Source: Candidatus Mycolicibacterium alkanivorans
GTDB taxonomy: Bacteria > Actinomycetota > Actinomycetes > Mycobacteriales > Mycobacteriaceae
Assembly (NCBI RefSeq): GCF_022760805.1
Contig: NZ_JAIVFL010000001.1
Coordinates: forward strand, 2,914,001-2,978,000
DNA: 64,000 bases
Direction of reading: 5' to 3'
In this document: positions 1 through 12,392 of the stretch, piece after piece
Position numbering within the stretch: position 1 is the first letter of the stretch
Layout: every line of letters begins with the position of its first letter
The notes under the pieces: generated by a model
The model's input: the letters and a program-made list of their open reading frames with translations, nothing else
What the model was told of the DNA's origin: nothing
Databases searched by the model: none
Made by a program: the position numbers and the translations under genes

Positions 1-330
1 CGGATTCTCCAGCGCGGCCGTGCCGATGTTGACCCGGGCGCAGCCGGTGGCCAGGGCAGCCTTGAGCGAGTCGTCGTCGCGGATCCCGCCGGACAGTTCG
101 ACTTTGACATCCAGCGCGCCGACGACCTCGGCCAGCAGCTCGCGGTTGGAACCGCGGCCGAACGCGGCATCCAGATCGACCAGGTGGATCCACTCGGCAC
201 CGTCACGCTGCCAGGTCATGGCGGCGTCCAGCGCCGAGCCGTATTCGGTCTCGCTGCCGGCCTTGCCCTGGACCAGACGCACCGCCCGGCCCTCGACCAC
301 GTCGACGGCGGGAAGAAGAATCAGCGCCAC
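1..330 (-). CDS. hisA: Phosphoribosyl isomerase A (HisA/PriA), N-terminal part
   Basis: Isomerises ProFAR to PRFAR in histidine biosynthesis; in actinobacteria this (beta-alpha)8 enzyme (PriA) also does the TrpF reaction in tryptophan synthesis. Only the first 110 residues are present, because the gene runs off the left edge. The visible part shows the LLPAVDVV first strand with the catalytic Asp, the QGK and GSETEYG segments, [12 protein letters not shown], and the ELSGGIRDD phosphate-binding loop. The start is GTG at 330, two bases after the hisH stop, so it is the fifth gene of the hisDCBHA operon. Dual function is inferred from family and not provable from a fragment. Confidence 0.95.
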   Translation of the reverse strand, partial: MALILLPAVDVVEGRAVRLVQGKAGSETEYGSALDAAMTWQRDGAEWIHLVDLDAAFGRGSNRELLAEVVGALDVKVELSGGIRDDDSLKAALATGCARVNIGTAALENP

Positions 331-332
331 TC

Positions 333-949
333 TTACAGCCCCTCAACCCAATTCGCGAGCAGCGCCGCCCCGGCGTCGCCACTCTTCTCCGGATGAAATT
401 GTGTCGCCGACAGCGGACCGTCCTCGACGGCGGCCAGGAACCGCACGTGATGGGTGGCCCAGGTCAGCAGCGCATCGGGTGCGCCCTCCCACTTCAGTGC
501 CGCGTAGGAGTGCACGAAATAGAACCGGGTGCCGGCATCGAGACCCTTGAACAGCAGGCTTCCCGGCGCGGCCTCGACGACGTTCCAGCCCATGTGCGGG
601 ATGACTGGTGCGTCGAGTCGTGTGACGGACCCGGGCCACTGCCCGCAGCCCACCGACTCCACCCCGAACTCCACGCCACGGGCGAACAGGATCTGCATGC
701 CCACGCACACGCCGAGCACCGGCCGTCCGGTGGCGACCCGGTCGGCGATGATGCGGTCGCCGCCGATCCCCCGCAAGCCCGTCATACACGCCTCGAACGC
801 CCCGACGCCGGGTACCACGAGTCCGTCGGCGTTCGCCGCACGCTGCGGGTCCGCGGTGACCTCGACCTCGGCGCCGACGCGTTCCAGCGCCCGCTGCGCC
901 GAGCGCAGGTTGCCCGAACCGTAGTCCAGGACAACAACGGATTTGTTTG

Positions 950-953
<4 letters not shown>
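333..953 (-). CDS. hisH: Imidazole glycerol phosphate synthase glutaminase subunit HisH
   Basis: Class I glutamine amidotransferase that feeds ammonia to HisF to form IGP and AICAR. The 206-residue length is normal. The nucleophile is Cys83 in GVCVGMQ, and the His187/Glu189 pair is in FHPEKSG; the [10 protein letters not shown] oxyanion-strand region is also present. The GTG start at 953 overlaps the hisB stop by four bases (GTGA), typical of translational coupling. Its partner HisF is not in the window and presumably lies beyond hisA, as in other mycobacteria. Confidence 0.96.
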
Positions 954-4016
<3,063 letters not shown>

Positions 4017-4031
4017 CGCGAAGCTGGTCAT

Positions 4032-4196
4032 CAACACAATTGTCCCGTATCGGTGCATCCGAATGAAAATCGATTGGGTAGCGGCGCCGGCCGGACGGCA
4101 GCAGACTCTGCTCAACCGGACGTTCTCCGGTGGTACCGGCGGGCACCGACGACCCCACCCCGCCGCGCGTCACCCGCACCCAGTTGCCTGAGCCGC
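4032..4196. other. Intergenic region between nadC and hisD
   Basis: 165 bp between the nadC stop and the hisD start, both genes on the minus strand. It must hold the his operon promoter unless transcription continues from nadABC. No clear terminator hairpin, leader-peptide histidine run or T-box was found. M. tuberculosis has two extra small genes (Rv1597, Rv1598c) here; no equivalent open frame was recognised. Confidence 0.5.
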
Positions 4197-5054
4197 TTAC
4201 AGATCCAGGCCCACGTCGAGCACCCTCACCGAGTGCGTGAGCGCACCCACCGCCAGGTAGTCAACCCCGGTGCCCGCGTACTCCGCGGCGCTCTCCAGGC
4301 TCAGTCCTCCGGAGGACTCCAGCAGCACGGCAGGGGCGCGGGAGTCGCGGCGCTGCACGGCGATCTGGGTCTGCCAGGCCGGGAAGTTGTCCAGCAGGAT
4401 CAGTTGCACGTCCTCGCCCAGCACCTCGTCGAGTTGCTCGAGGGTGTCGACCTCCACCTCGCACGACAGGTCGGGCGCGGCGACCCGCACGGACCGCAGC
4501 GCCGCCAGCACCGATCCGGCCGCCGCCACGTGATTGTCCTTGATCAGCGCCGCATCTCCGAGGCCCATCCGGTGGTTGACCCCGCCGCCGACCCGCACGG
4601 CGTACTTCTGCAGCGCGCGCAGTCCCGGCAGCGTCTTGCGGGTGTCGCGGATCTTGGCGTTGGTCCCGGCGACGGCATCCACCCAGGCCGCCGTCGCGGT
4701 AGCGATACCGGACAGGTGGCACACCAGGTTCAGCAGCGTGCGCTCGGCGGTCAACAGTCCGCGGGTGGGTGCCTCGACTCGCAGCAGCACCCCGCCGGCG
4801 TCCAGTCGCGTGCCGTCCTCGACGCGCTCGACAACCCGGTAGCCGAGGTCACCGAGCACCTCGTCGAGGACCATCAGGGCGACGTCGACTCCGGCAACCA
4901 CGCCGGGTTCGCGGGTGACCAGGGCGGCCACCGTGGTGGCGTCCTCGGGCACGGTGGCCAGCGTCGTGACGTCGGGGCCGTAGCGCAGGTCCTCGTCCAG
5001 GCCGCGGCGGATCGTGACGAGCGCCTCGGCGCGCTCCTCGTCGGTCAGCTTCAT
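4197..5054 (-). CDS. nadC: Nicotinate-nucleotide pyrophosphorylase (quinolinate phosphoribosyltransferase)
   Basis: Converts quinolinate and PRPP to nicotinate mononucleotide, the last step of de novo NAD precursor synthesis; 285 residues. Visible signatures are the RDTRKTLPGLRALQKYAV substrate loop, GGGVNHRMGL, IKDNH, VEVDTLEQLDE, LLDNF and SGG near the C-terminus. The ATG at 5054 overlaps the nadB stop by four bases (ATGA), which fixes the start and indicates translational coupling in nadA-nadB-nadC. Confidence 0.97.
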   Translation of the reverse strand: MKLTDEERAEALVTIRRGLDEDLRYGPDVTTLATVPEDATTVAALVTREPGVVAGVDVALMVLDEVLGDLGYRVVERVEDGTRLDAGGVLLRVEAPTRGLLTAERTLLNLVCHLSGIATATAAWVDAVAGTNAKIRDTRKTLPGLRALQKYAVRVGGGVNHRMGLGDAALIKDNHVAAAGSVLAALRSVRVAAPDLSCEVEVDTLEQLDEVLGEDVQLILLDNFPAWQTQIAVQRRDSRAPAVLLESSGGLSLESAAEYAGTGVDYLAVGALTHSVRVLDVGLDL

Positions 5055-6613
5055 GGCAGGCAGGCGGCGGCGGGCTCGGCGTGCACCGTGCGACTGAAGG
5101 CCTGAGTGGGGTCGGTCTGCGGATAGTCGCTGCGGTGATGGCAGCCTCGGGTCTCGGTGCGGGCCCGGGCCGCCTCGTCGACCACCCGCGCGGTAGCGGT
5201 CAGCGCAGCATCCTCGAAGTCGGCACGGCTGCTCATCGGGCGCTGCGCCGCCGTCTCGAGGACCGCGGCGAGACTGTCCAATCCTGAGGCGTCTCGCATG
5301 ACCGACGCCCACTGCGTCATCGCGCTCTGCAGAACCCGGCGGTCAAGCGTATCCCGTTGTACCGGAAGTGCTTTCGCCATCGGAACCCCGGCCGACCGGG
5401 CGTGCTCGGCAGCGTCGCGTCCGGCGCGGCCGCCGACGACGAGGCCCTCCAGCAGACTGTTGGAGGCCAGCCGGTTGGCGCCGTGCATCCCGGTGCGGGC
5501 CACCTCGCCGGCCGCGAACAAACCAGGCAGTTCAGTACGCCCGTACACATCGGTGCGGACCCCGCCGCAGCTGTAGTGGGCGCCGGGCACCACTGGGATG
5601 GGCTGGGTAGTCGGGTCGATCCCGGCGACGTGGCAGGCCGCGGTGACCGTCGGGAAGCGCTGCTCGAAGCGCTCGACGGAGCGTGCGTCCAGATACACGC
5701 ACTCGTCGCCGGTCTCGCGCAACCGGGCCTCGATGGCCGCCGCGACGACATCGCGGGGGGCGAGATCCGCCATCGGGTGCACACCGTCGGTCACCGAATC
5801 CCCGCGGGCATCGCGCAGCACCGCGCCTTCGCCGCGTAAAGCCTCGGTGATCAGCGGCCGGCGGCCGGCGGCGCCGCGGTCGAACAGCATCGTCGGGTGG
5901 AACTGGACGAACTCGATGTCGCTGACGCCGACACCGGCCCACAGCGCCAGCGCTATTCCGTCGCCGGTCGACCCCTCGGGGTTGGTGGTGGCGCTGTAGA
6001 GGTGCCCCAGACCGCCGGTGGCCAGGATCACCGACGGCGCATGCACCACGCCGAGGCCGTCGGCGTTGCGGACCAGCACACCGTTGACCGCCGAGCCATC
6101 GTGCAGGATCTCCAGCGCGACGTGGTTGCGGCGGATCCCGAGCATGGCGGCGGCGTGGTCGAGGGCACGCTGAACCTCCGCCCCGGTGGCGTCACCCCCG
6201 GCGTGGATGATGCGGCGGATCGAGTGGCCACCCTCGCGGGTCAGCGCCCACTGCCCGGGCGCGCTCTCGTCGAACCGGGCACCGTCGGCGACCAGATCGG
6301 CCACCGCGCGGTATCCGTCGGCGACGATGGACCGCACCGCCTCGGGATCGCAGAGTCCCGCGCCGGCCGCCAAGGTGTCGCGCACGTGAGCGTCCACGGA
6401 GTCCTCGGTGTGCGGCAGCACCACCGCGATTCCGCCCTGGGCGTGAAATGTCGCCGTTTCGGCGGCCTTGCTCAGAATGACTGTGCGGCTGCCCTTTCGA
6501 TGTGCCGCCAGGGCAGCTGCGAGCCCGGCCACACCGGTACCGATGACCACGACGTCGGCGCGCTGCTGCCAGGCCACGACACCGTCACCGCCGCACCCGG
6601 CGCGGCGGGTCAT
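5051..6613 (-). CDS. nadB: L-aspartate oxidase
   Basis: FAD enzyme that oxidises L-aspartate to iminoaspartate for quinolinate synthesis; 520 residues, close to the family length. It shows the FAD dinucleotide-binding [17 protein letters not shown] segment near the N-terminus, [47 protein letters not shown] and [24 protein letters not shown]. The ATG at 6613 overlaps the nadA stop (ATGA). A short non-homologous stretch ([20 protein letters not shown]) precedes the Rossmann strand, so a later start is possible but less likely given the overlap. Confidence 0.96.
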   Translation of the reverse strand: MTRRAGCGGDGVVAWQQRADVVVIGTGVAGLAAALAAHRKGSRTVILSKAAETATFHAQGGIAVVLPHTEDSVDAHVRDTLAAGAGLCDPEAVRSIVADGYRAVADLVADGARFDESAPGQWALTREGGHSIRRIIHAGGDATGAEVQRALDHAAAMLGIRRNHVALEILHDGSAVNGVLVRNADGLGVVHAPSVILATGGLGHLYSATTNPEGSTGDGIALALWAGVGVSDIEFVQFHPTMLFDRGAAGRRPLITEALRGEGAVLRDARGDSVTDGVHPMADLAPRDVVAAAIEARLRETGDECVYLDARSVERFEQRFPTVTAACHVAGIDPTTQPIPVVPGAHYSCGGVRTDVYGRTELPGLFAAGEVARTGMHGANRLASNSLLEGLVVGGRAGRDAAEHARSAGVPMAKALPVQRDTLDRRVLQSAMTQWASVMRDASGLDSLAAVLETAAQRPMSSRADFEDAALTATARVVDEAARARTETRGCHHRSDYPQTDPTQAFSRTVHAEPAAACLP

Positions 6614-7671
6614 TCCCCGCCGCCCGGCTGGCCGATCTCGATCATCCGTTGCACGCTCGCACGGGCACGCCTGCCGGTGTCCGGGTCGACGTCGACTTCG
6701 TCGGCACCCTCGACGAGGCACCGCAGCAGCGCGGCCGGCGTGATCATCTTCATGTACTTGCACGACGCCCGGTCATTGACCGCCCGGAAGTCGATTCCCG
6801 GTGCGGCGCGGCGCAACTGGTGCAACATGCCGACCTCGGTGGCCACCAGCACCTGCTTGGCGTGCGAGGCCTTCGCCGCATCAAGCATGCCGCCGGTGGA
6901 CAGGATCTTCACCCGGTCGGCCGGGAAGGCGCCCTCACCGGCTAGGTACAACGCCGAAGTGGCGCAACCGCATTCGGGGTGGACGAACAGTTCGGCATCC
7001 GGATGGGCGCGGGCCTGCTCGGCCAGCTCGTCACCGTTGATTCCGGCGTGCACGTGGCATTCGCCGGCCCAGATGTGCATGGTCTCCCGGCCGGTCATGC
7101 GCCGGACGTGGGCGCCCAGGAACTGGTCCGGGCAGAACAGCACCTCGCGGTCGGCGGGAATGGAGGCCACCACGTCGACGGCGTTGGACGAGGTACAGCA
7201 GATGTCGGTCAGCGCCTTCACCGCGGCGGTGGTGTTGACGTAGGACACCACCACGGCGTCGGGATACTCGTCCTTCCAGGCCTGCAACTCCTCGGCGGTG
7301 ATGGAGTCGGCCAGCGAGCAACCGGCGCGCTGGTCGGGGATCAGCACCGTCTTATCCGGGCTGAGGATCTTGGCGGTCTCGGCCATGAAGTGCACACCGC
7401 AGAACACGATGGTGTCCTCGGCTGCATCGGCGGCGATCCGCGACAAGGCCAGCGAGTCGCCGACGTGATCGGCGACGTCCTGGATGGCCGGCAGCTGGTA
7501 GTTGTGCGCCAGGATGGTCGCGCCACGCAAGGTGGCCAGCCGGCGGACCTCAGCGGCCCACTCCTCGTCGCCGATCACTCCGGTGAAGCCACCGGGAGTG
7601 TCGGTGATCCGGTCGGCCAGACCGGTGACAACGCCAACCCCTACAGCACTCGCACGGTCCAAGACGGTCAT
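6610..7671 (-). CDS. nadA: Quinolinate synthase A
   Basis: [4Fe-4S] enzyme that condenses iminoaspartate with dihydroxyacetone phosphate to quinolinate; 353 residues. The three cluster ligands are Cys91 (FCGVHFM), Cys234 (HPECGC) and Cys304 (RASCKYM). [21 protein letters not shown] and STGGML are also present. A strong Shine-Dalgarno (AGGAGG, complement of 7677-7682) lies five bases before the ATG. It is the first gene of nadABC, and its promoter overlaps the NrtR palindrome at 7698-7720. Confidence 0.97.
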   Translation of the reverse strand: MTVLDRASAVGVGVVTGLADRITDTPGGFTGVIGDEEWAAEVRRLATLRGATILAHNYQLPAIQDVADHVGDSLALSRIAADAAEDTIVFCGVHFMAETAKILSPDKTVLIPDQRAGCSLADSITAEELQAWKDEYPDAVVVSYVNTTAAVKALTDICCTSSNAVDVVASIPADREVLFCPDQFLGAHVRRMTGRETMHIWAGECHVHAGINGDELAEQARAHPDAELFVHPECGCATSALYLAGEGAFPADRVKILSTGGMLDAAKASHAKQVLVATEVGMLHQLRRAAPGIDFRAVNDRASCKYMKMITPAALLRCLVEGADEVDVDPDTGRRARASVQRMIEIGQPGGGE

Positions 7672-7697
7672 CGCCGCCTCCTGTTCTGGTCTTCGAG

Positions 7698-7720
7698 GTT
7701 TTCGACTTATAATCGAAAAC
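7698..7720. promoter_or_regulatory. NrtR operator overlapping divergent nadA and nrtR promoters
   Basis: An inverted repeat with perfect 8-bp arms (GTTTTCGA at 7698-7705, TCGAAAAC at 7713-7720) around a 7-bp centre. The centre carries a consensus -10 box for each strand: TATAAT at 7708-7713 for nrtR and TATAAG (complement of 7706-7711) for nadA. The nrtR -10 lies seven bases before its GTG, which implies a leaderless mRNA. A repressor bound here would block both promoters. The match to the Nudix regulator next door is inferred from position and from known NrtR control of NAD genes. Confidence 0.85.
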
Positions 7721-8413
7721 GTGGCTCATACTAGCACTGAACACGAGGTGCTCGCCGTCGTATTCCAGGTTGGTGACGTCACCTCCCGGAAACCCACCCT
7801 CAACGTGCTGTTATGGCAGCGGGCGCTGGACCCCGAACGCGGCAAGTGGTCGTTGCCCGGCGGCCGGTTGCGGGCCGACGAGGACCTGACCAGTTCGGTG
7901 CGCCGACAGCTCGCCGAGAAGGTCGACCTGCGCGAGATCGCCCACCTGGAACAACTCGCCGTCTTCTCCGATCCACAGCGTGTTCCCGGGGTGCGCACGA
8001 TCGCCTCGACGTTCCTGGGGCTGGTGCCCTGCCCCGCACGCCCCGAGCTGCCGCCGGACACCCGGTGGCACCCAGTCAATGCGCTGCCGCCGATGGCGTT
8101 CGACCACGGCCCCATGGTGGCCTACGCCCAGGCCAGGCTGGTCGCCAAATTGTCCTACACCAACATCGGATTCGCCTTGGCGCCACAGGAATTCGCACTT
8201 TCGACGCTGCGTGACATCTACGGCGGCGCGCTGGGCTACCAGGTCGACGCGACCAACTTGCAGCGGGTGCTGGGGCGGCGCGGAGTCATCACCCCGACCG
8301 GGACCACCGCCCACTCCGGCCGCAGCGGCGGCCGACCGGCCGCCCTCTACCGCTTCACCGACACCCGGCTTCGGGTCACCGACGAATTTGCTGCATTGCG
8401 CCCGCCCGGGTGA
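7721..8413 (+). CDS. nrtR: NrtR-type Nudix-related transcriptional regulator of NAD synthesis
   Basis: 230-residue protein with an N-terminal Nudix-like domain (about residues 8-140) and a C-terminal winged-helix domain (about 150-220), the NrtR layout; it is the Rv1593c-type gene. The Nudix box is degenerate: [11 protein letters not shown] is kept, but the REUXEE core reads RRQLAEKV, so metal-dependent hydrolysis is unlikely and a sensor role is expected. The GTG start sits directly after the operator and seven bases from TATAAT, consistent with leaderless, autoregulated expression. It is transcribed divergently from nadABC. Confidence 0.9.
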   Translation: MAHTSTEHEVLAVVFQVGDVTSRKPTLNVLLWQRALDPERGKWSLPGGRLRADEDLTSSVRRQLAEKVDLREIAHLEQLAVFSDPQRVPGVRTIASTFLGLVPCPARPELPPDTRWHPVNALPPMAFDHGPMVAYAQARLVAKLSYTNIGFALAPQEFALSTLRDIYGGALGYQVDATNLQRVLGRRGVITPTGTTAHSGRSGGRPAALYRFTDTRLRVTDEFAALRPPG

Positions 8414-8457
8414 GTCGACTGGATTCTTAGCCCCTTCTTAAGGTAAGAAGGGTAGCG

Positions 8458-9789
8458 ATGACTCTTGCTGCCGGGACTGTCGGTCCCGAATGGATCGGCC
8501 GCGCCCCGCACGAAGAGATCGAACGGGGATGCCGTCCCGTGCTGCCCAGCGACGACCCATTCTACCAGCCGCCGGCCGGCTTCGAACATGCCAAACCGGG
8601 CACGGTGCTGCGCTCACGCGACGTCGAACTGGGCTTCCTCGGGCTGATCCCGCAGCGCGTCAACGCCACCCAGCTGCTCTACCGCAGCACGGACATGAAC
8701 GGCGACCCGCAGGCCACCGTCACGACCGTGTTGGTGCCGGCCGGCCACGCACCCGAGCACGTCCGGCACGTGGTGTCCTACCAGTGCGCCATCGACGCGG
8801 TGTCCTCCCGCTGCTTCCCGTCCTACGCGATGCGCAGGCGGGCCAAAGCCGTCGGATCGCTGGCCCAGCTGGAGTACCTGCTGATGGCCGCCGCACTGGC
8901 CGAGGGATGGGTGGTCTCCGTCCCCGACCACGAAGGACCCGACGGCATCTGGGGCGCGCCCCACGAACCGGGTTACCACGTCCTGGACGGACTGCGCGCG
9001 ACGCTCGACTTCGAACGGTTCGGCCTGGCCAAAGACAGCCGGGTCGGCCTGTGGGGTTATTCGGGCGGCGGGCTGGCCAGTGCCTGGGCCGCCGAGGTGC
9101 GCGCCGACTACGCCCCTGAACTCAACATCGTCGGCGCGGTGCTCGGCTCACCGGTGGGCGATCTGGGCAACACCTTCTGCCGGCTCAACGGCTCACGCCT
9201 GGCCGCACTGCCCGCACTGGTGGTCGCCGCGCTGGCCAAGACCTTCCCCGACCTCAACCGGGTGATCGAGGAGCACGCCACCGATGAGGGGCGCGCACTG
9301 CTGGCGCGCCTGGAGCACATGACCACCCTCGAGGCCGTCATCCGGCTGTTCAAGACCGACATGGACAACCTTGTCCACCCGCCGCTCGAGCAGGTGCTGT
9401 CCATGCCCGAGGTGCAGGACGTGTTCGACCGCATCAAGCTGGGCGCAACGGCGCCGTCGCTGCCGGTGCTGATCGTGCAGGCGGTACACGACTCGGTGAT
9501 CGCCGTCGACGACATCGACGAGCTGGCGCACAGCTACCACGCGGGCGGCGCGCAGGTGACCTACCACCGCGACTTGTTCAGCGAGCACATGCTGCTGCAC
9601 CCGATGTCGGCGCCTATGACGTTGCGCTGGCTCACCGACCGCTTCGCCGCGCGGCCGCTCGACGCGCACATCGTTCGCACGCACTGGCCGACGCTGCTCA
9701 ACCCGATGACCTATGCCGGCATGTGGCGCCTGGGCGCAATCGTCGCCCGCGTGGTCTCAGGCGGCCGGGTGGGGTTCCGGCCGCTGTAG
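8458..9789 (+). CDS. Secretory-lipase family (LIP) alpha/beta hydrolase, Rv1592c-like
   Basis: 443-residue alpha/beta hydrolase of the LIP family, probable lipase or esterase. A Ser-Asp-His triad can be placed: Ser202 in WGYSGGG, Asp345 in QAVHDSV and His377 in SEHMLLHP. The family normally carries a signal peptide, but the N-terminus here ([20 protein letters not shown]) has no clear hydrophobic core, so export is uncertain. A purine-rich GTAAGAAGGG stretch precedes the ATG. It follows nrtR by 44 bp on the same strand. Natural substrate unknown. Confidence 0.85.
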   Translation: MTLAAGTVGPEWIGRAPHEEIERGCRPVLPSDDPFYQPPAGFEHAKPGTVLRSRDVELGFLGLIPQRVNATQLLYRSTDMNGDPQATVTTVLVPAGHAPEHVRHVVSYQCAIDAVSSRCFPSYAMRRRAKAVGSLAQLEYLLMAAALAEGWVVSVPDHEGPDGIWGAPHEPGYHVLDGLRATLDFERFGLAKDSRVGLWGYSGGGLASAWAAEVRADYAPELNIVGAVLGSPVGDLGNTFCRLNGSRLAALPALVVAALAKTFPDLNRVIEEHATDEGRALLARLEHMTTLEAVIRLFKTDMDNLVHPPLEQVLSMPEVQDVFDRIKLGATAPSLPVLIVQAVHDSVIAVDDIDELAHSYHAGGAQVTYHRDLFSEHMLLHPMSAPMTLRWLTDRFAARPLDAHIVRTHWPTLLNPMTYAGMWRLGAIVARVVSGGRVGFRPL

Positions 9790-10494
9790 CAGCGGCGGAC
9801 GTTCCTCGGGCCCCGCGCCGAGGTCGTCGCGCGGTGTCGCGACGGCCATCAACGCATACACCAGCGCCGCGACGGCAGCGGGAAACAGCAGCGTCGTGAC
9901 GACCTGCAGCGGACCGTGCGCGAAGAACACCGGCGGGGCCTCGGCGAAGTAGAAGACCCGGTTCTGCGGAGTGACGGGCGCGGTCTCGAACGGGACCGTG
10001 CCGTAACGCCGATGCACCAGGACCGCGCCGACACCCGCGGCGACTGCCGCGGCCGCTACCGAACCGAGCCACAGCGCGGTGGCCATGACCGGCCCCCGGA
10101 GAGCGCGCCACTGCCACACCAGGACCGCGGCGACCACCGCCACCGGGACCAGCATGCCGATGAGCATCGCCGCGGCGACGAAGAGATGATCGGACTCGCT
10201 GCCCAGATAGGTCTGCACCCGCTCACCGGAGCGGGTGAGCGCGACCACGCCGTGCGCGGGCGGTGCCAGCCACGCCCACAGCGCACCCACCAGCGCCCCC
10301 GACAGGGCGAGGCCGACGACGACGATGACGGCCGCGGATCGCCGGGAGAACCGCGGGCGCAGTCGTGGCTGATGCTCTTCGCCCGAGAGGCTCATCGCAG
10401 CCCGATGCTCTTCGCCCGAGAGGCTCATCGCAGCCCGATGCTCTTCGCCCGAGAGGCTCATCGCAGCCCGATGCTCTTCGCCCGAGAGGCTCAT
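9757..10494 (-). CDS. DUF2567-type membrane protein with four reiterated start segments (Rv1591-like)
   Basis: 245-residue protein with four predicted membrane segments ([40 protein letters not shown], a third alanine/valine-rich helix, and [21 protein letters not shown]). The gene lies between bsaP and the lipase gene, as Rv1591 does. Its first 44 codons are four copies of [11 protein letters not shown], encoded by a 33-bp tandem repeat, so four in-frame ATGs are possible starts. The outermost ATG at 10494 overlaps the bsaP stop (ATGA) and has a GGAG upstream. The 3' end overlaps the convergent lipase gene by 33 bp. Function unknown. Confidence 0.8.
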   Translation of the reverse strand: MSLSGEEHRAAMSLSGEEHRAAMSLSGEEHRAAMSLSGEEHQPRLRPRFSRRSAAVIVVVGLALSGALVGALWAWLAPPAHGVVALTRSGERVQTYLGSESDHLFVAAAMLIGMLVPVAVVAAVLVWQWRALRGPVMATALWLGSVAAAAVAAGVGAVLVHRRYGTVPFETAPVTPQNRVFYFAEAPPVFFAHGPLQVVTTLLFPAAVAALVYALMAVATPRDDLGAGPEERPPLLQRPEPHPAA

Positions 10495-10496
10495 CG
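10371..10496. repeat. 33-bp tandem repeat, 3.8 copies, at the 5' end of the DUF2567 gene
   Basis: Copies begin at 10371, 10404, 10437 and 10470; the first three are identical and the fourth breaks off after 27 bp at the natural gene start. The unit is a multiple of three, so the reading frame is kept, and each copy carries one ATG in the gene's frame. Perfect identity suggests recent slippage. Confidence 0.95.
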
Positions 10497-10721
10497 CTGC
10501 ATCTCCAGATCCTTGGAGTCCACCCGACCGTGCCGCGAGCATTCCGCCCACCAGCCGTCTGGGCGGACCTGCACCACCATGCGACGACCGCATTCGGCAC
10601 AGAACCGGGGCGGCTCGAGGCCGAGTTGCGCCGCGTTGGGCACTGCACTGCCGACGGTGGCGCCGGTGTACACGTTGTAGACGCCGGCACCGACGGGCGC
10701 GGGCAGTTCGTGAACCATCAC
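10491..10721 (-). CDS. bsaP: Biotin synthase auxiliary protein BsaP (Rv1590-like)
   Basis: 76-residue protein placed directly after bioB. It carries a Cys-rich segment, [10 protein letters not shown] followed by WWAECSRHG, which could bind iron-sulfur or another metal. Its M. tuberculosis counterpart Rv1590 has been reported as an auxiliary protein needed for mycobacterial biotin synthase activity; I apply that by synteny and motif. The gene starts 19 bp after the bioB stop and its own stop overlaps the next gene's ATG, so the three genes form a transcription unit controlled from the BioQ site upstream of bioB. Confidence 0.85.
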   Translation of the reverse strand: MMVHELPAPVGAGVYNVYTGATVGSAVPNAAQLGLEPPRFCAECGRRMVVQVRPDGWWAECSRHGRVDSKDLEMQR

Positions 10722-10740
10722 CTGCTTTTCTACCGGCTGC

Positions 10741-11748
10741 CTACAGGCTTGCGTTGAGCGCCTTGATCGGCATCTGCAGATCGTCGAGCAATTCCAGGTC
10801 CGATTCGGCGGGCCGGCCCAGCGTGGTCAGGTAGTTGCCGACAATCACGGCATTGATCCCGCCCAGGATGCCCTGCTTGGCGCCGAGGTCACCGAGGGTG
10901 ATCTCGCGGCCGCCGGCGAACCGCAGCATCGTGCGCGGCAGCGCCAGCCGGAATGCCGCGACGGCTTTCAGCGCCTCGGCGGCCGGCATGACCTCGAGGT
11001 CACCGAACGGCGTTCCGGGACGCGGGTTGAGGAAGTTCAGCGGCACCTCGTGCGGATCGAGGGCGGCGAGGTTGGCGGCGAACTCGGCGCGCTGCTCGAG
11101 CGTCTCGCCCATGCCGAGGATTCCGCCGCAGCACACCTCCATGCCTGCCTCACGCACCATCTGCAGGGTCGCCCAGCGCTCCTCCCAGGTGTGGGTGGTC
11201 ACCACGTTGGGAAAGAACGACTTCGCCGTCTCCAGGTTGTGGTTGTAGCGGTGCACGCCCATCTCGGCGAGCCGGTCGACCTGCTCGGAGTTCAGCATGC
11301 CCAGCGAGCAGGCGACGTGAATGTCGACCTCATTGCGGATCGCCTCGATGCCCGCGGCGACCTGGGCCATCAGCCGCTCGTCGGGACCGCGGACGGCCGC
11401 CACGATGCAGAACTCGGTGGCACCGGTCTTGGCGGTCTGCTTGGCGGCCTCGACCAGGCTGGGAATGTCGAGCCAGGCGCTGCGCACCGGCGAGGAAAAC
11501 AGGCCGGACTGCGAGCAGAAGTGGCAGTCCTCCGGGCAACCACCGGTTTTCAGGCTGATGATGCCCTCGACCTCGACCTCGGGACCGCACCAGCGCATGC
11601 GCACCTCGTGGGCCAGCGCCAGCAGCTCCTCGAGCCGGTCGTCGGGCAGTTGAAGCACGTCGAGCACCTGCTGGTGACTCAGGCCTTCGCCGCGCTCGAG
11701 CACCTGCTCACGAGCCGATGCCAACACGTCCACAGCTGCCTGCGTCAC
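10741..11748 (-). CDS. bioB: Biotin synthase
   Basis: Radical-SAM enzyme that inserts sulfur into dethiobiotin; 335 residues. The [4Fe-4S]/SAM motif is C71-x3-C75-x2-C78 ([13 protein letters not shown]). [24 protein letters not shown] and the C-terminal [11 protein letters not shown] region match BioB. The GTG start at 11748 has GGAGGA upstream. Transcription starts from a promoter whose -10 (TAGCCT, complement of 11789-11794) abuts the BioQ box, divergent from bioQ. Confidence 0.97.
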   Translation of the reverse strand: MTQAAVDVLASAREQVLERGEGLSHQQVLDVLQLPDDRLEELLALAHEVRMRWCGPEVEVEGIISLKTGGCPEDCHFCSQSGLFSSPVRSAWLDIPSLVEAAKQTAKTGATEFCIVAAVRGPDERLMAQVAAGIEAIRNEVDIHVACSLGMLNSEQVDRLAEMGVHRYNHNLETAKSFFPNVVTTHTWEERWATLQMVREAGMEVCCGGILGMGETLEQRAEFAANLAALDPHEVPLNFLNPRPGTPFGDLEVMPAAEALKAVAAFRLALPRTMLRFAGGREITLGDLGAKQGILGGINAVIVGNYLTTLGRPAESDLELLDDLQMPIKALNASL

Positions 11749-11776
11749 CGGCGCTCCTCCTGCATGTCGACCAACT

Positions 11777-11789
11777 TGAACACCGTTCA
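11777..11789. promoter_or_regulatory. BioQ operator in the bioB/bioQ divergent promoter
   Basis: Perfect palindrome-type box TGAACACCGTTCA, the sequence known as the BioQ box in mycobacteria. It abuts the bioB -10 (TAGCCT on the minus strand, 11789-11794) and sits just upstream of the bioQ -10 (TAGGCT, 11793-11798), whose spacing of six bases to the GTG at 11805 suggests a leaderless bioQ transcript. Binding would repress both directions. Confidence 0.92.
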
Positions 11790-11804
11790 GGCTAGGCTAA
11801 CGGT

Positions 11805-12392
11805 GTGCAGCTGCACAAACACGACGTGGTGGCCAAGGCGGCGTCGATCCTGGACAACTACGGGATCGCCGACCTGACCATGCGCCGGCTCGCCCGCGAA
11901 CTCGACGTGACACCCGGCGCGCTGTACTGGCACTTCGCCAGCAAGCAGGAACTGCTCGGTGCGGTAGCCGACCACGTGCTAGCGCCAGCGTGTGCGGATC
12001 AGCCGGCCGCCGGCTGGCGCCACCGCATCGAGATCGTTTGCCGAGCCCTGCGCGACGCGCTGCTGTCCCACACTGACGGCGCGGAACTGGTGTCGGCCAG
12101 CGTGGCGGCGGGACGGTCCGAGGCGATGGCCCTGATCCTGTCGCAGCTGGGTGCGGCGGCCGTGGAAGCTGGCATGGACCCCGGCCAGGCCGCGCTCGCC
12201 GCGCGGTCGATCGTCTACTACGTGCTGGGCTTCACCGCCGACGAACAGTCCCGGCTGCAATGGGACGCCGCCGGCGTGGACGTGCCGGAGCCGTCGCCGA
12301 CCGAGAACCCCTCCACCCGGTTCGCGTTCGGACTGCAACTGCTGACCTACGGAATCGGCGCCGAGATCGACGCCGGCGCGCGACTCAGATAA
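11805..12392 (+). CDS. bioQ: TetR-family biotin repressor BioQ
   Basis: 195-residue TetR regulator. Its helix-turn-helix spans about residues 23-50 (LTMRRLARELDVTPGALYWHFASKQELL), followed by an all-helical ligand domain with a TetR C-terminal pattern. Mycobacteria lack bifunctional BirA repression and use BioQ for the bio genes. Its position divergent to bioB, with a perfect BioQ box between, supports that name. The GTG at 11805 is chosen because the -10 box lies six bases upstream and the N-terminus (QLHKHDVVAKAASIL) aligns with TetR proteins. Confidence 0.92.
   Translation: MQLHKHDVVAKAASILDNYGIADLTMRRLARELDVTPGALYWHFASKQELLGAVADHVLAPACADQPAAGWRHRIEIVCRALRDALLSHTDGAELVSASVAAGRSEAMALILSQLGAAAVEAGMDPGQAALAARSIVYYVLGFTADEQSRLQWDAAGVDVPEPSPTENPSTRFAFGLQLLTYGIGAEIDAGARLR

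Noticed and set aside
4032..4196. Histidine leader peptide or T-box before hisD
   Set aside because: No run of His codons and no GGTGGTACCGCGG-type core were seen.
10371..10496. CRISPR array
   Set aside because: The 33-bp units are directly tandem with no spacers and lie inside a coding frame.
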